64,000 nucleotides of DNA from ARK-14 sp002899805 (GTDB lineage: Archaea; Thermoproteota; Thermoprotei_A; Sulfolobales; Fervidicoccaceae), in NCBI GenBank assembly GCA_039793985.1, contig JBAMMC010000005.1:1-64000 (forward strand), given 5' to 3'. A model generated the notes under the pieces. It did no database searches. It was not told the DNA's origin and was given only the letters and a program-made list of their open reading frames with translations. Of this stretch, positions 53,713-62,897 are shown piece by piece. Each line of letters opens with the position of its first letter. The first letter of the stretch is position 1. The position numbers and the translations under genes were made by a program.

Positions 53713-54105
53713 ATGGTGCACGAGTGGGCCCTAGCAGAATCGGTGGCTCTCTTCCTCTCAGAAAAGCTCAATGGTAAGAAGGCGAGAAGGATCGTATTAG
53801 CAGTGGGAAGGCTCCAATCAATCGATATGGATGTCTTCGATTTCGCTCTAAGGGAGCTCATAAAACAGCATGAGCTAGATGTCGAAAAAATAGAGTACAG
53901 GACCATTGAAGCTGAGCTCAAGTGCAGAAGCTGCGGGTATTCCTGGAAGCTCATCCCAGAGGAGCTCGGGAGCGAAGTTTCCGAAATGATACATTTCATC
54001 CCTGAATCGATCCATTCATTCCTTTCATGTCCCAAATGCAATTCCCGAGATTATGAGATCGTCAGAGGAAGGGGGGTATATATAGAGGAGGTGGAGGTGC
54101 TATGA
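53713..54105 (+). CDS. hypA: Hydrogenase nickel-insertion protein HypA
   Basis: Nickel chaperone for [NiFe] hydrogenase assembly. Zinc site Cys71, Cys74, Cys106, Cys109 (CRSCG ... CPKC). HypA binds Ni through its N-terminal Met-His-Glu; from the ATG the protein reads Met-Val-His-Glu-Trp, whereas the GTG at 53716 gives the canonical Met-His-Glu. The GTG is therefore the better start. AGAGAGGT lies upstream. Overlaps the next gene by 4 bp. Confidence 0.93.
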   Translation: MVHEWALAESVALFLSEKLNGKKARRIVLAVGRLQSIDMDVFDFALRELIKQHELDVEKIEYRTIEAELKCRSCGYSWKLIPEELGSEVSEMIHFIPESIHSFLSCPKCNSRDYEIVRGRGVYIEEVEVL

Positions 54106-54878
54106 GCTTAGAAGAAGACCCGAGAGTCTATTCGATATCTGTCAGAATCAGGGAAGTTTCCACTATAATCCCTGTTATGAGCTACAAGGGTGGTGTTGGG
54201 AAGAGCACGATATCCGCTCTCCTCTCTTTGGCTCTGGACGAGGGTGGATATAAGGTTGGACTCCTAGACCTAGATTTCACAAATCCCAGCATCCATCGAA
54301 TATTTGGGATCGACATTGAGACCGCTACCCTCAGAGAGGAGAAAGGAGTTCTGCCTCTAGAACTCGGGAATATAAAGGTCATGTCGGTTGCCTTCTTCAC
54401 AAAGGACAACCCTCTCCCGCTGAGGGGATCGGAGCTTGACAGTGTCTTCAAGGAATTGCTCTCGATAACGATATGGGGCAAGCTAGATTTTCTCGTGGTA
54501 GACATGCCTCCTGGCCTCTCAGACATAGCCCTCGACGTCTTGAAGTATTTCAGGGAAAAGATGCGTCCAGTTGTAGTTAGCGCTTCGAGCATCCTATCTG
54601 TAGCGCCAACTATAAACTTGGCTAAGATGATGAGGGAGATCAAGCTGAATCCATTAGGAGTCATCATAAATAGAGGGGTTGGGACAGAGGAAGTCTATGA
54701 AAATGTTCTGAGGTCAATAGCTGAGAGGGGGATCTCGATTCTCGGTACTGTAGAGAAAGATGAGGGCTTAGACGCTTCCTATGGAAACACGTTGAGACTC
54801 CGGAGAACGAGAGCTTATTCCTCTGTTAAGAAGATTTCTGAATCGATTGAAGCTTCTATAAAAAAAGAAATAGTTTGA
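54102..54878 (+). CDS. Mrp/MinD-type ATPase acting as HypB
   Basis: 258 aa ParA/Mrp ATPase: YKGGVGKST (28-36), GLLDLDFTNPSIHRIFG and VVDMPPGLSDIALDV. In Thermococcus the HypB partner of HypA is an Mrp/MinD-type ATPase rather than the bacterial GTPase, and the same hypA-ATPase order is found here with ATGA overlap. The role is therefore ATP-driven nickel delivery to the hydrogenase large subunit, on the basis of context. It is distinct from the Mrp protein at 12481. Confidence 0.82.
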   Translation: MSLEEDPRVYSISVRIREVSTIIPVMSYKGGVGKSTISALLSLALDEGGYKVGLLDLDFTNPSIHRIFGIDIETATLREEKGVLPLELGNIKVMSVAFFTKDNPLPLRGSELDSVFKELLSITIWGKLDFLVVDMPPGLSDIALDVLKYFREKMRPVVVSASSILSVAPTINLAKMMREIKLNPLGVIINRGVGTEEVYENVLRSIAERGISILGTVEKDEGLDASYGNTLRLRRTRAYSSVKKISESIEASIKKEIV

Positions 54879-54896
54879 ATATCTTTGATTCGAGAA

Positions 54897-56069
54897 CTAT
54901 GCTATTGCTCTCAAGGCCCTGTCGAGGTCCTCAATTATATCATCGACATCCTCGAGACCTACCGAGAGCCTGAGGAGCCCCTCTGTTATTCCAAGCCTAT
55001 CCCTCTCTTCCTTCGGTATGTATTTGGAGGCGGAGATCACAGGATAGGTCAAAAGACTCTCGGGACCTCCGAAGCTTGGCGATGGGATTATGAGCTTGAG
55101 GTTCTTCAGCACGGTTCTTGCAGATGCCTCTCCTCCCCTCACAATGAAAGAAACTATACCCCCATACAGCTTCTTCTTGAAGAGTTTTTCGGCTACCCTT
55201 CTGTGAGGACTTCGGCTCAGCCCTGGATAGAAGACCTCCTCCACCTTTGGATGTTCTGATAAGAATTCGGCAACCACCTGAGCATTTCTCGAATGGGCTT
55301 CGAATCGTATCTCCAGGGTCTTGATTCCCCTTTGGATTAGGAAGGCTTCAGTCGGCTGCAGAATTGTACCAGTGAGCTTCCTCCATTCCCATACGGCTGA
55401 TAAATCATGCTCACTTCCAGCTATGAAACCTCCTATAGCATCGTTGTGTCCTGCTATGTACTTTGTCGCGCTTTCGACCGCGAAAAGAGCCCCATCCGAA
55501 AGAGGAGTGTATATCACTGGAGAGGCGAGCGTGTTATCTACTATTAGCTTTGTACCCCTCTCTTTCGAAACTCTTGCCACTTCACCGACGTCTATCACCC
55601 TGAGCGTAGGATTTGTCATCGTTTCAACGATCGCCATATCTGCTCCTTCTTCGATGCTCTCGACTATCTTCTCAGTTGAAGGCCAGACCTTGACCACTCT
55701 GAAATTGATCCTCTCGGAAAGCTGTTGCAATAAAGCGATTGTTCCTGAGTACGATTCCATCGGGACTACGACCTTCATCCCTGATCTCAGGTAGGTGAGA
55801 AGGAGGGAGGTTATTGCTCCCATCCCACTGTTGAAGGCGAGGGCATCCTCTCCTCCTTCCAGCACTGCCAGTGTTTTCTCCAGATACCTCGTTGTGGGGC
55901 CCTCTTCTCTGGCATACTTCAGCTCCCTGCCTCCCTCGATGATCTTCGTCTCGCCAGAGATAGGATTGGGCTGCTCGAAAATCGAGGTCAAATATATCGG
56001 GACCATCCTCACTCCTAGCTCTCTGTCATGGAAGCCATGGGCATGTATTGATGCAGTTCTCATCTTCAT
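54897..56069 (-). CDS. Cystathionine gamma-synthase/lyase family PLP enzyme
   Basis: 390 aa member of the Cys/Met metabolism PLP family. Seen: YAREEGPTTRYLEKTLAVLEGG, FNSGMGAITSLL, VETMTNPTLRVIDV, VDNTLASPV (Asp178) and the PLP lysine in ESATKYIAGHND (Lys203). Close members act as gamma-synthase, gamma-lyase or methionine gamma-lyase; sequence alone does not settle this. It lies between hypAB and the hydrogenase operon but has its own promoter space. Confidence 0.9.
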   Translation of the reverse strand: MKMRTASIHAHGFHDRELGVRMVPIYLTSIFEQPNPISGETKIIEGGRELKYAREEGPTTRYLEKTLAVLEGGEDALAFNSGMGAITSLLLTYLRSGMKVVVPMESYSGTIALLQQLSERINFRVVKVWPSTEKIVESIEEGADMAIVETMTNPTLRVIDVGEVARVSKERGTKLIVDNTLASPVIYTPLSDGALFAVESATKYIAGHNDAIGGFIAGSEHDLSAVWEWRKLTGTILQPTEAFLIQRGIKTLEIRFEAHSRNAQVVAEFLSEHPKVEEVFYPGLSRSPHRRVAEKLFKKKLYGGIVSFIVRGGEASARTVLKNLKLIIPSPSFGGPESLLTYPVISASKYIPKEERDRLGITEGLLRLSVGLEDVDDIIEDLDRALRAIA

Positions 56070-56165
56070 ACCAAACCACCTTTAACTTAGAGAGATGGAT
56101 AAACAGAAAGATAAATGATTTTGGATTTATAGGAAAGTCGGTGCTCAAAAGAGAAGAGAACTGAG

Positions 56166-57470
56166 CTAGATGGGGCCCAAAAAATAGCTTATTATGTAGC
56201 TTTGAATGGGGGAGAGGAGGAGGGAGAAGAGGAAGAAGAGAAGCAGTAAAGCACCATAGGCATCTGTTCCAAATTTCTTCGCCTCACTGCTATCTTTTGA
56301 AAATGAGTAGATTATCTTGAAGGAATAGCCCGTCGATATGAGTATGGCCGTGAAGAAGAGCAGGGATAGTATCTTCCAAGGCATTGTGCTGGAAAATGTC
56401 CCCAGGAATATGAAGAGCTCGCTCCAAAAGCTGAGGAAGGGAGGAAGCCCCAATAGGGCGAGGGCTCCGCCTATGGCGACGAACTTGTAGCTTCCTCCGA
56501 ACCTCGATAGTCCTTCTACGCTGCTATCCCCCAGTTTGCTCAGAAGAGCGAGGGAGAGCATCACGAGAGAAGCTTTCGGGATGGCATGGGCTACCATGTG
56601 GAGCAGGGAATAATCTCTGGCAAGAGCGCTCCCGACGGAGAGCCCCAGTATTATGTAACCAATGTGGGAGAGAGTGCTGTAGGAGAGCAGCTTTCTCAAA
56701 TCTCTCTGAACGATCGCGGAGAGAGATCCTATTAGGGACCCCGTTATAGCTAAAGATGAGGTTGCTAGAGCAACTGGCGTGCTCGATGATGCGATCGTCC
56801 CCACTATGTAGGTGGTTGCTGGAAGCACTGAGGAAACTTCAACGCTCAGGAGAAGCGGGTGCATTCCCACATATAGGCTTGGAAGCCATACGTACATGGG
56901 AAACAGGGCCACCTCTGCACCGAAGCCAACGGCCATGAGGTATTTTGCCAGATCGCTCGCGTTTAAGAGGATCTGAGGAAAGCTCGTGACTCCCGTTTCC
57001 TGAAGGGCAATTATAAGACCGAACAGACCAACTATTGAGGCGGGAAGGCATATAACCGCATATTTCAAGGCTGCTTCATATCCCTCGTCTCTCCTGTATA
57101 GAGCCATGCTGCCTATCATGAGCATTGCTATCACCTCCCAGTATATGAAAATCCTGAGGGAATCCCTCGTCGACGCTAGAAGCATCGAGACGCTGACGAA
57201 GTAGACGCCCAGCATAGAGAACATCGCTCTCCTCTCGACCTTCTTCATCTCCCCCATGAGGAGTGAAAACAATAGGTTTGCGCTTCCCACTGCTCCGATA
57301 AGCCCGAAGACTCCCCTTCCCTGGAATGAAAGGTATAAGAGGAAGACTGCAGTAGCCATTGAAAAGGCGGCAACGATGGAGTCTCTCAGCCTCCGTGCGA
57401 AAGAGTACATGCTGAATGAAATTATGGTGTAAGCGAGCACCAATACCGATATTGTTGTTTCCACATTCAT
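56166..57470 (-). CDS. NuoN/HyfF-like antiporter-type subunit of the hydrogenase complex
   Basis: 434 aa, ~13 membrane segments, Mrp-antiporter family. Helix 5 WEVIAMLMIGSMALY carries the conserved glutamate; the helix 7 lysine region and LLSYSTLSHIGYIILGLSVG are present. Last gene of the operon, overlapping NuoL by 4 bp. It would form a proton- or sodium-pumping module of the membrane arm. Assignment to N rather than M type is by length and gene order. Confidence 0.85.
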   Translation of the reverse strand: MNVETTISVLVLAYTIISFSMYSFARRLRDSIVAAFSMATAVFLLYLSFQGRGVFGLIGAVGSANLLFSLLMGEMKKVERRAMFSMLGVYFVSVSMLLASTRDSLRIFIYWEVIAMLMIGSMALYRRDEGYEAALKYAVICLPASIVGLFGLIIALQETGVTSFPQILLNASDLAKYLMAVGFGAEVALFPMYVWLPSLYVGMHPLLLSVEVSSVLPATTYIVGTIASSSTPVALATSSLAITGSLIGSLSAIVQRDLRKLLSYSTLSHIGYIILGLSVGSALARDYSLLHMVAHAIPKASLVMLSLALLSKLGDSSVEGLSRFGGSYKFVAIGGALALLGLPPFLSFWSELFIFLGTFSSTMPWKILSLLFFTAILISTGYSFKIIYSFSKDSSEAKKFGTDAYGALLLLFFLFSLLLSPIQSYIISYFLGPI

Positions 57471-59164
57471 GGCGAAACCACCAGCGTGAGTATAATGAAT
57501 AGTAGGATTACTACCACCAATCCCAAGAGACCCTGGGAGGCCTTTCCCCTGTTTAATTTCGAAGCCAGTGTAGAGAGATTGTAGTGGAATATCTCCCCGA
57601 TCCTGTTGTAGAGAATATCCATCCCGAATGAGCTCTCCACGAACCTCCTCAAACTCTCTTTGGGACCTATCGCCACCTTCGGAATCAGAAAAGCGCAGAT
57701 TATTCCGAGCAGAACTCCAGAGAATGGGATGAGCTCAATGCTCATTTCCATTTTCATGCCTTCGAAATATGATGCGAGGAGGGATGTCGGGATATAAGCC
57801 AGCAGGGTCATGAAGAGCAAGAACAGATTTACGCTGAAGATCAGGGGAGTCCTCTCGTTCCTCTCTTCATTTCGTGTAGAACTTCCGAGGAATGAGAGAA
57901 CGAAGGGCCTCATTATGAATATGGAGAGGAGGAAGGAGAGGGTCCCCGAAATGATATAATACAAGGTTGGCGTGAAATAGGAAGACATCCCGGCGAATAT
58001 CTCTTCCTTAACTATTCCAGCTGCCAGCGGGGGGAGACCTGCGGCGCTGAGAGCTCCTACGAGAAATGCCAAGGTTTCGAACCTGAATCCTTTTCCCCAA
58101 AGGTTCTTGAGCTTCGTTATGTCCCTCGTGTGGAGAGTATGCTCTATCTTCCCTGCTACCAGGAAGAGGAGGGCCTTGAAGAGGGCGTGGTTGAAGAGGT
58201 AGAGTATCGCAACGTAGAACTGCCCTATGCTTATAGCAAGAAACATGAGGGAGAGGGAGCTCAGGGTGCTGAAAGCCAGGACCCTTTTTATATCGTTAGA
58301 TACGAGACCCGCGAGAGAAGATATGTAGAGCGTCACCAGAGAAACTGCGAGGAGGAATATGATGCTTTCGGAACTCAGGCTGAGGAGAGGATAGAATCTG
58401 AGCACCAGGTAGATCCCAGCCTTGACCATTGTCGCTGCATGTAGGAGTGCGCTGACCGTTGTAGGACCCTCCATCGCATCTGGGAGCCATGTGTGCAAGG
58501 GGAACTGGGCCGACTTACCCATGGCCGCGAGTATCAGAAGTGGAGCTATTGGAAGCAGCTTGGAGATCAGCGAGCTTGAGCTTAGCATCGAGGGGATGTC
58601 AGAGGCGCCATAGTAAATTGCTATCGCGGTGAAGGCCATGAGCCCTATATCTCCTATTCTAGTCATCACGAGGGCCTTCATTCCCGCTCTCCTTGCCTCC
58701 TTCCTCTCCCACCAGTATCCTATCAGAAGAGCGCTGCAGACACCGACGAGCTCCCAGTTGAGAAGCAAATATATGAGGTCTGAGGCCAGGACGAGGTTGA
58801 GCATGGCACCTATGAACAGAGATATGAGCGAATAGTACCTCGCATGGTCCTCGGCCTCCCGCATATAGTCTATGCTGTATATGGAGACAGCTGTTCCTAT
58901 GAGGCTAACCACGAGGGAGAAGAACAGAGAGAGCTTGTCTGCCATTAAGGTTATGTGGGGGAGAAGATCTACTCTCACAGCAGAGCTGACGTTGATGATT
59001 AGGTACAATGATGAAACCAGCGATATGAAAGAGGAAAGGACCGTAAAAAGCTCCGCCAATATCCTGCTCTTCCTGAACATGAGGATCAAAGCGGAGGCTA
59101 TGAACCCGTTTAAAGCCAGTATCAATAGAGCTCTTCCCATGGGATCCATAGAGATCACCCTCAA
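57467..59164 (-). CDS. NuoL/HyfB-like antiporter-type subunit
   Basis: 565 aa, ~15 hydrophobic segments. NWELVGVCSALLIGYW (helix 5 glutamate), AAMGKSAQFPLHTWLPDAMEGPTTVSALLH and AATMVKAGIYLV are the NuoL/MrpA hallmarks. The C-terminal long lateral helix of NuoL seems short. Overlaps NuoK by 4 bp and NuoN by 4 bp. Expected ion-pumping unit at the distal end of the membrane arm. Confidence 0.9.
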   Translation of the reverse strand: MRVISMDPMGRALLILALNGFIASALILMFRKSRILAELFTVLSSFISLVSSLYLIINVSSAVRVDLLPHITLMADKLSLFFSLVVSLIGTAVSIYSIDYMREAEDHARYYSLISLFIGAMLNLVLASDLIYLLLNWELVGVCSALLIGYWWERKEARRAGMKALVMTRIGDIGLMAFTAIAIYYGASDIPSMLSSSSLISKLLPIAPLLILAAMGKSAQFPLHTWLPDAMEGPTTVSALLHAATMVKAGIYLVLRFYPLLSLSSESIIFLLAVSLVTLYISSLAGLVSNDIKRVLAFSTLSSLSLMFLAISIGQFYVAILYLFNHALFKALLFLVAGKIEHTLHTRDITKLKNLWGKGFRFETLAFLVGALSAAGLPPLAAGIVKEEIFAGMSSYFTPTLYYIISGTLSFLLSIFIMRPFVLSFLGSSTRNEERNERTPLIFSVNLFLLFMTLLAYIPTSLLASYFEGMKMEMSIELIPFSGVLLGIICAFLIPKVAIGPKESLRRFVESSFGMDILYNRIGEIFHYNLSTLASKLNRGKASQGLLGLVVVILLFIILTLVVSP

Positions 59165-59436
59165 GCTTCCCTCAGTTCGTCGAAATCCTCGACAACCCTT
59201 CTCTTTGAGAGGAGGATCAGGAAAGATATGAGGACAGCTTCAGACATCCCAGTTATGCTCGCTATCAGGACAACGGTATAGAGAGGGAGGCAGCTCATTG
59301 CCAGCAAATAGACAGTGCCGAGTGAAGCTGAAAACATTCCTATTATGAAGCGAAACAGGCTCCTGCACGTGAGAATTGAGGCGATTCCAGAGGCTATAAG
59401 TGCAGTCGAGACGAAGAGAGCAAATCCTTCTATCAT
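59161..59436 (-). CDS. NuoK/MrpC-like subunit
   Basis: 91 aa, three membrane helices. The pattern ASGIASILTCRSLFRFIIGM and SITGMSEAVLISFLILLSKRR follows NuoK, with a glutamate in the third helix (MSEAVLIS). The usual helix 2 glutamate is not obvious. Links the NuoH region to the antiporter subunits. 4-bp overlaps on both sides. Confidence 0.8.
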   Translation of the reverse strand: MIEGFALFVSTALIASGIASILTCRSLFRFIIGMFSASLGTVYLLAMSCLPLYTVVLIASITGMSEAVLISFLILLSKRRVVEDFDELREA

Positions 59437-59888
59437 TTCTTAATCCCTCCGAGGAGGATCACGATGACCCCTATTGCTATCACGAGAGCTAAAGCTAGAG
59501 ATAGGACATAGTCCTGGAGAGATCCGGGCAAAGTTAAGCTGAGAAGGCAAGCACCGCTTTCAATTGCCCTCATAACAGCTATGGAGATGAGGGCTGAAGC
59601 TAGAAGCGGAATAGCAACGATCTTTATGGTTCTGGGAAGAGGAGGAATGGATGCTTCCTTCCTGCTCATGAGAGATGCCGAGGCATAAGTCAAAGCTGTC
59701 AGCCCGCCGCTGTAAATGAGCACGATGGTCAATCCGACCTTTGGCTCTGTGTAGTCTGCCACAGCCAACCCTATGAGGAGGGAACCGAAGAGGATTGAAA
59801 TGATGCTCTGGGAGTATTTGGAAGCAGTCATCGCGAAGAGCATGAGAGCGAGTCCTAATAAGCTCAATACCAGTGTGAGAAGGGACAA
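59433..59888 (-). CDS. NuoJ-like subunit
   Basis: About 151 aa with five hydrophobic segments. The central VGLTIVLIYSGGLTALTYA matches the NuoJ helix 3 pi-bulge region (IYxGG). The frame stays open to 59990, but that part lies in NuoI. TTG at 59888, six nt after GGTGA, is the best start; the GTG at 59897 is an alternative. Part of the E-channel next to NuoH in Complex I-like machines. Confidence 0.8.
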   Translation of the reverse strand: MSLLTLVLSLLGLALMLFAMTASKYSQSIISILFGSLLIGLAVADYTEPKVGLTIVLIYSGGLTALTYASASLMSRKEASIPPLPRTIKIVAIPLLASALISIAVMRAIESGACLLSLTLPGSLQDYVLSLALALVIAIGVIVILLGGIKK

Positions 59889-59899
59889 GGATATCACCT

Positions 59900-60256
59900 T
59901 TATTTGACGATGATTATTGGCTCGATGTCCTTCTTCATCTCTATAGCATTCTGCTTGCAGACCTGGGAGCACAGACCGCAGTATATACATTTTGAATAGT
60001 CGAACTGAGGGTTCTTGATGTCAACTATTTTGTTCCCCAGCTTCCTCTTGCCACCCGGAACCATCGTTATCGCCTGGGAGGGGCATGAGAGAGCGCAGAG
60101 GGAGCATCCAATGCATCTATCTGGCACGAGGACTGGCACACCTCTCGATATGTCGCTGAAAGGCTTTTCTGATTCCTCTGATGGCAGCGTTTCAGGCTTC
60201 TTGATGATGCTCACCAAGGCTTCGAGCAGAACGCGGAATCTCTTTCCATTCACCAT
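59900..60256 (-). CDS. NuoI/HycF-like 2x[4Fe-4S] ferredoxin subunit
   Basis: 118 aa. Two cluster motifs: Cys48, 51, 54, 58 (CIGCSLCALSCP) and Cys90, 93, 96, 100 (CIYCGLCSQVCK). Conducts electrons between a soluble donor, probably ferredoxin, and the NuoB-like subunit. ATG at 60256 overlaps the NuoH stop and has GGAGG 8 nt upstream; the longer open frame to 60757 lies inside NuoH. Confidence 0.92.
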   Translation of the reverse strand: MVNGKRFRVLLEALVSIIKKPETLPSEESEKPFSDISRGVPVLVPDRCIGCSLCALSCPSQAITMVPGGKRKLGNKIVDIKNPQFDYSKCIYCGLCSQVCKQNAIEMKKDIEPIIIVK

Positions 60257-61224
60257 AATCCCATCCTCCAGATGACGAGTATGAGGGCCTGTACGGCTAG
60301 CAGAGATGAGAGAGGAAGGCCCAGCCTCATGGGAAGCAATATGCTCCTGACTCTGACCGCTACGCCTTCTATATAGGTGAGAAGAAATACGATGACTATC
60401 GATTTCAGGATGAAATAGATGGGCCAAAGCAATGGGAACTGGGAAGCGAATGGACCGCTGCCACCTCCGAGAAACATGGCTACGATGAGGAATACGCTCA
60501 GAACGAAGTCCATATCGTTTGAGAGCCTGAGAAAGGCGAGGGTCTTTCCAGAGAGCTCGCTCATCCATCCCGCAGCTATTTCCTGCTTCGCATGGGGGAG
60601 ATCGAAGGGTGGTTTCTCCAGCTTGGCTAAGAGGGAGAAGACCGCTACAGCGAAGCCTATCGGCTGATATATTATGATGGGGAGAGAATTGGACTGATAG
60701 TTGACTATGTAGGATATAGTCGAGGATCCTACTTGGAGAAAGACGAGGGTGAAGCATGACAGAAATATCGCTTCATAGAGGGAGTACTGGACTATTAGCC
60801 TGCTCGTCCCAATGACAGTGAAGGGGGACCTCACCGACATCCCGGCCATGAGGTATGAAAATGATGTGAGGGCAAATATGACGAGGATTATTAAGAGATC
60901 ACCGTTGAAGCTCAAGACTGGGGAAGGAGAGAAGAATGGGATGTGCAGGAACCCATAGCTCAAGAGGGTTACCCCTACTATTGGAGCCAGCCTGTACAGC
61001 AAGACATCGGTTCCCTGGGGCAGTACTTCCTTCTTGGATAAAAGCTTGGCGAAATCCACTATTGGCTGAAGGATCCCCATTGGACCCGTGAAGAGGGGGC
61101 CCACTCTCTTCTGTATTTTAGCCAGCATCTTCCTCTCCATCCACTCGAACAAAAAGGATAGGAGGAGGAAAGTAAAGGCTGCTCCAACGGTGAGGGCTGC
61201 AACAAGAGCCAATGAGCTGCTCAT
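60250..61224 (-). CDS. NuoH/HycD-like membrane anchor subunit
   Basis: About 324 aa, eight membrane helices. Hallmarks: FLFEWMERKMLAKIQKRVGP, then TGPMGILQPIVDFAKLLSKK, and KLEKPPFDLPHAKQEIAAGW. It joins the catalytic arm to the membrane arm. ATG at 61224 overlaps the stop of the CD gene (ATGA); a GTG at 61233 is possible. Confidence 0.93.
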   Translation of the reverse strand: MSSSLALVAALTVGAAFTFLLLSFLFEWMERKMLAKIQKRVGPLFTGPMGILQPIVDFAKLLSKKEVLPQGTDVLLYRLAPIVGVTLLSYGFLHIPFFSPSPVLSFNGDLLIILVIFALTSFSYLMAGMSVRSPFTVIGTSRLIVQYSLYEAIFLSCFTLVFLQVGSSTISYIVNYQSNSLPIIIYQPIGFAVAVFSLLAKLEKPPFDLPHAKQEIAAGWMSELSGKTLAFLRLSNDMDFVLSVFLIVAMFLGGGSGPFASQFPLLWPIYFILKSIVIVFLLTYIEGVAVRVRSILLPMRLGLPLSSLLAVQALILVIWRMGLW

Positions 61225-62897
61225 AGCGGACACCCAACGTTTGTGTTAGGCGGAACCGCTCTGGGGAGCATGACCATGAGTGGCTCCTTCATCCCAGGGT
61301 AAACTATTGCTCTGTCCTCACAGCTGAAGCAGGGGTCTATCATTGTCAGTATGAGGGGGACATCCGCGAGAGTATATCCCTTGAGAGCCTCGGCTGCTAG
61401 AACCAAATTTGGGAGGGTAGGAGTCCTTATCTTGACCCTGTAGGGGTTCTTCATCCCGGCCTTTCCCCTCACATAGTAGTATAGCTCTCCCCTCGGAGGT
61501 TCAGTCCTAGCGAATGCCTCTCCTTCCTTAGAAGTTCCCATGAAAAACATCGAGGGCACAGGATTCCCAGAAGGAATCTTTTCCACGATCTGTTGAATTA
61601 TCCTTATAGACTCGAATGTCTCCCTAACTCTCACGTTCGCTATGCTCAGGACGTCCCCTCTCTTTTCTGTTATGACATCGAAGGAAAGCTCCGGATATGC
61701 TCCATAGGGTTCCACCTTCCTTATATCGTAGGGGATCCCTGTCGCTCTGAGTACGGGGCCGACTGCCCCTGAAGCTACTGCCAGGTCTGAATGATAGACT
61801 CCTATGTTCTTGGTCCTCTCCGCTATCGGTTCATAGGACATAACTGCCTCGGATATCCTTCTGAACTCCTTCTCGAACTCCGATATTTCCCTCTGAACTA
61901 TCTTAAGCTTCTCCTCTGAAACGTCGTACCTCACTCCACCGATAGTTATGAAGGATTTATTCACCCTGTTTCCAGCTATCATTTCGAGCAGCTTCATTAT
62001 CCTCTCTCTCGCCGACCAAAGCCACATGAACATGGAGTCGAACCCTGCCCAGTAGCCGAGTAGGCCTGTCCAGAGGGCATGGCTATGTATCCTCTCCAGC
62101 TCGGCCACGAGCGTTCTCAAATATTCGGCCCTCCTGTCGGGGGTTATACCGAGAAGCTTTTCAACAGCGAGGGTGTATGTCCAGGAATGGTGGAAGCTGC
62201 ATATACCGCATACTCTCTCCACCAAGAACAAAGTCTGGAGGAACGTCCTGTTCTCGGCTAGCTTCTCTATGCCCCTGTGAACATAGCCTATTCTTGGGCG
62301 GGCCTCCACGATCTTCTCTCCGTCCAATGCGATCGCGAAGTGTTCCGGCTCCTTGAGGGCTGGGTGATATGGACCAAAGGGCAAGATGACGAGGCTCTCG
62401 ACGCTGTGTCTGGAGGAGCCCGTTATAGGAATTGCAGGAGATGGGGGTTCGAGCTTGGCGACGCTGTCGAGTATCTCGTGGAGCTGCTCGAGAGTCACCG
62501 TCTTAAGGAGGGGGGGAGGAGAGGTCTGGGGGTAGCTATCTGGAAGGAGGAGCCTGGAGTGGGGGATGGGGTGGTTCTCGAAGGCGACCCCGAACATATC
62601 TCTTACTTCCATCTCATATATATAAGCTCCCCTGACAATGCTGCTTATGCTCTCCACCTTTCCCCCTTTCTCTGGAAGGGTCAAGAGGATATGCTTCGTT
62701 TCCCCCTTCCAGTTATCGAAGGAGTAGAGGAGCTCGATGTTGGAGCCAAAGTGGACTGCTGTTATGCCTATGAGGTGAGGGTAGCTAGGCAGGATCGCCC
62801 TCACTGTCTCGGGAAGAGATTCGGGGATCGTCGATATGACGCTCGATCCCTCACTTCTGTTCAGGCTCACTGCTCCCATCCTTGCTTCCACCACCAA
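61221..62897 (-). CDS. Group 4 [NiFe] hydrogenase large subunit fused to a NuoC domain (HycE-like)
   Basis: 558 aa. Residues ~20-150 are the 30-kDa NuoC domain (YIYEMEVRDMFGVAFENHP); from ~165 the 49-kDa catalytic domain. Both nickel motifs are present: ERVCGICSFHH (Cys230, Cys233) and IDPCFSCEDR (Cys523, Cys526), which quinone-reducing NuoD lacks. After EDR a 29-residue tail remains, as in HycE, where an endopeptidase removes it after nickel insertion. GYVHRGIEKL (Glu211) is the usual proton-path segment. Start may be 62897, ATG 62879 or GTG 62870; it overlaps the NuoB-like gene. Confidence 0.92.
   Translation of the reverse strand: MVVEARMGAVSLNRSEGSSVISTIPESLPETVRAILPSYPHLIGITAVHFGSNIELLYSFDNWKGETKHILLTLPEKGGKVESISSIVRGAYIYEMEVRDMFGVAFENHPIPHSRLLLPDSYPQTSPPPLLKTVTLEQLHEILDSVAKLEPPSPAIPITGSSRHSVESLVILPFGPYHPALKEPEHFAIALDGEKIVEARPRIGYVHRGIEKLAENRTFLQTLFLVERVCGICSFHHSWTYTLAVEKLLGITPDRRAEYLRTLVAELERIHSHALWTGLLGYWAGFDSMFMWLWSARERIMKLLEMIAGNRVNKSFITIGGVRYDVSEEKLKIVQREISEFEKEFRRISEAVMSYEPIAERTKNIGVYHSDLAVASGAVGPVLRATGIPYDIRKVEPYGAYPELSFDVITEKRGDVLSIANVRVRETFESIRIIQQIVEKIPSGNPVPSMFFMGTSKEGEAFARTEPPRGELYYYVRGKAGMKNPYRVKIRTPTLPNLVLAAEALKGYTLADVPLILTMIDPCFSCEDRAIVYPGMKEPLMVMLPRAVPPNTNVGCPL

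Noticed and set aside
59990..60757. Longer N-terminal versions of the NuoJ- and NuoI-like proteins
   Set aside because: The extra codons lie inside the upstream gene, are rich in Arg/His/Ser, and internal starts with good ribosome sites match family lengths.
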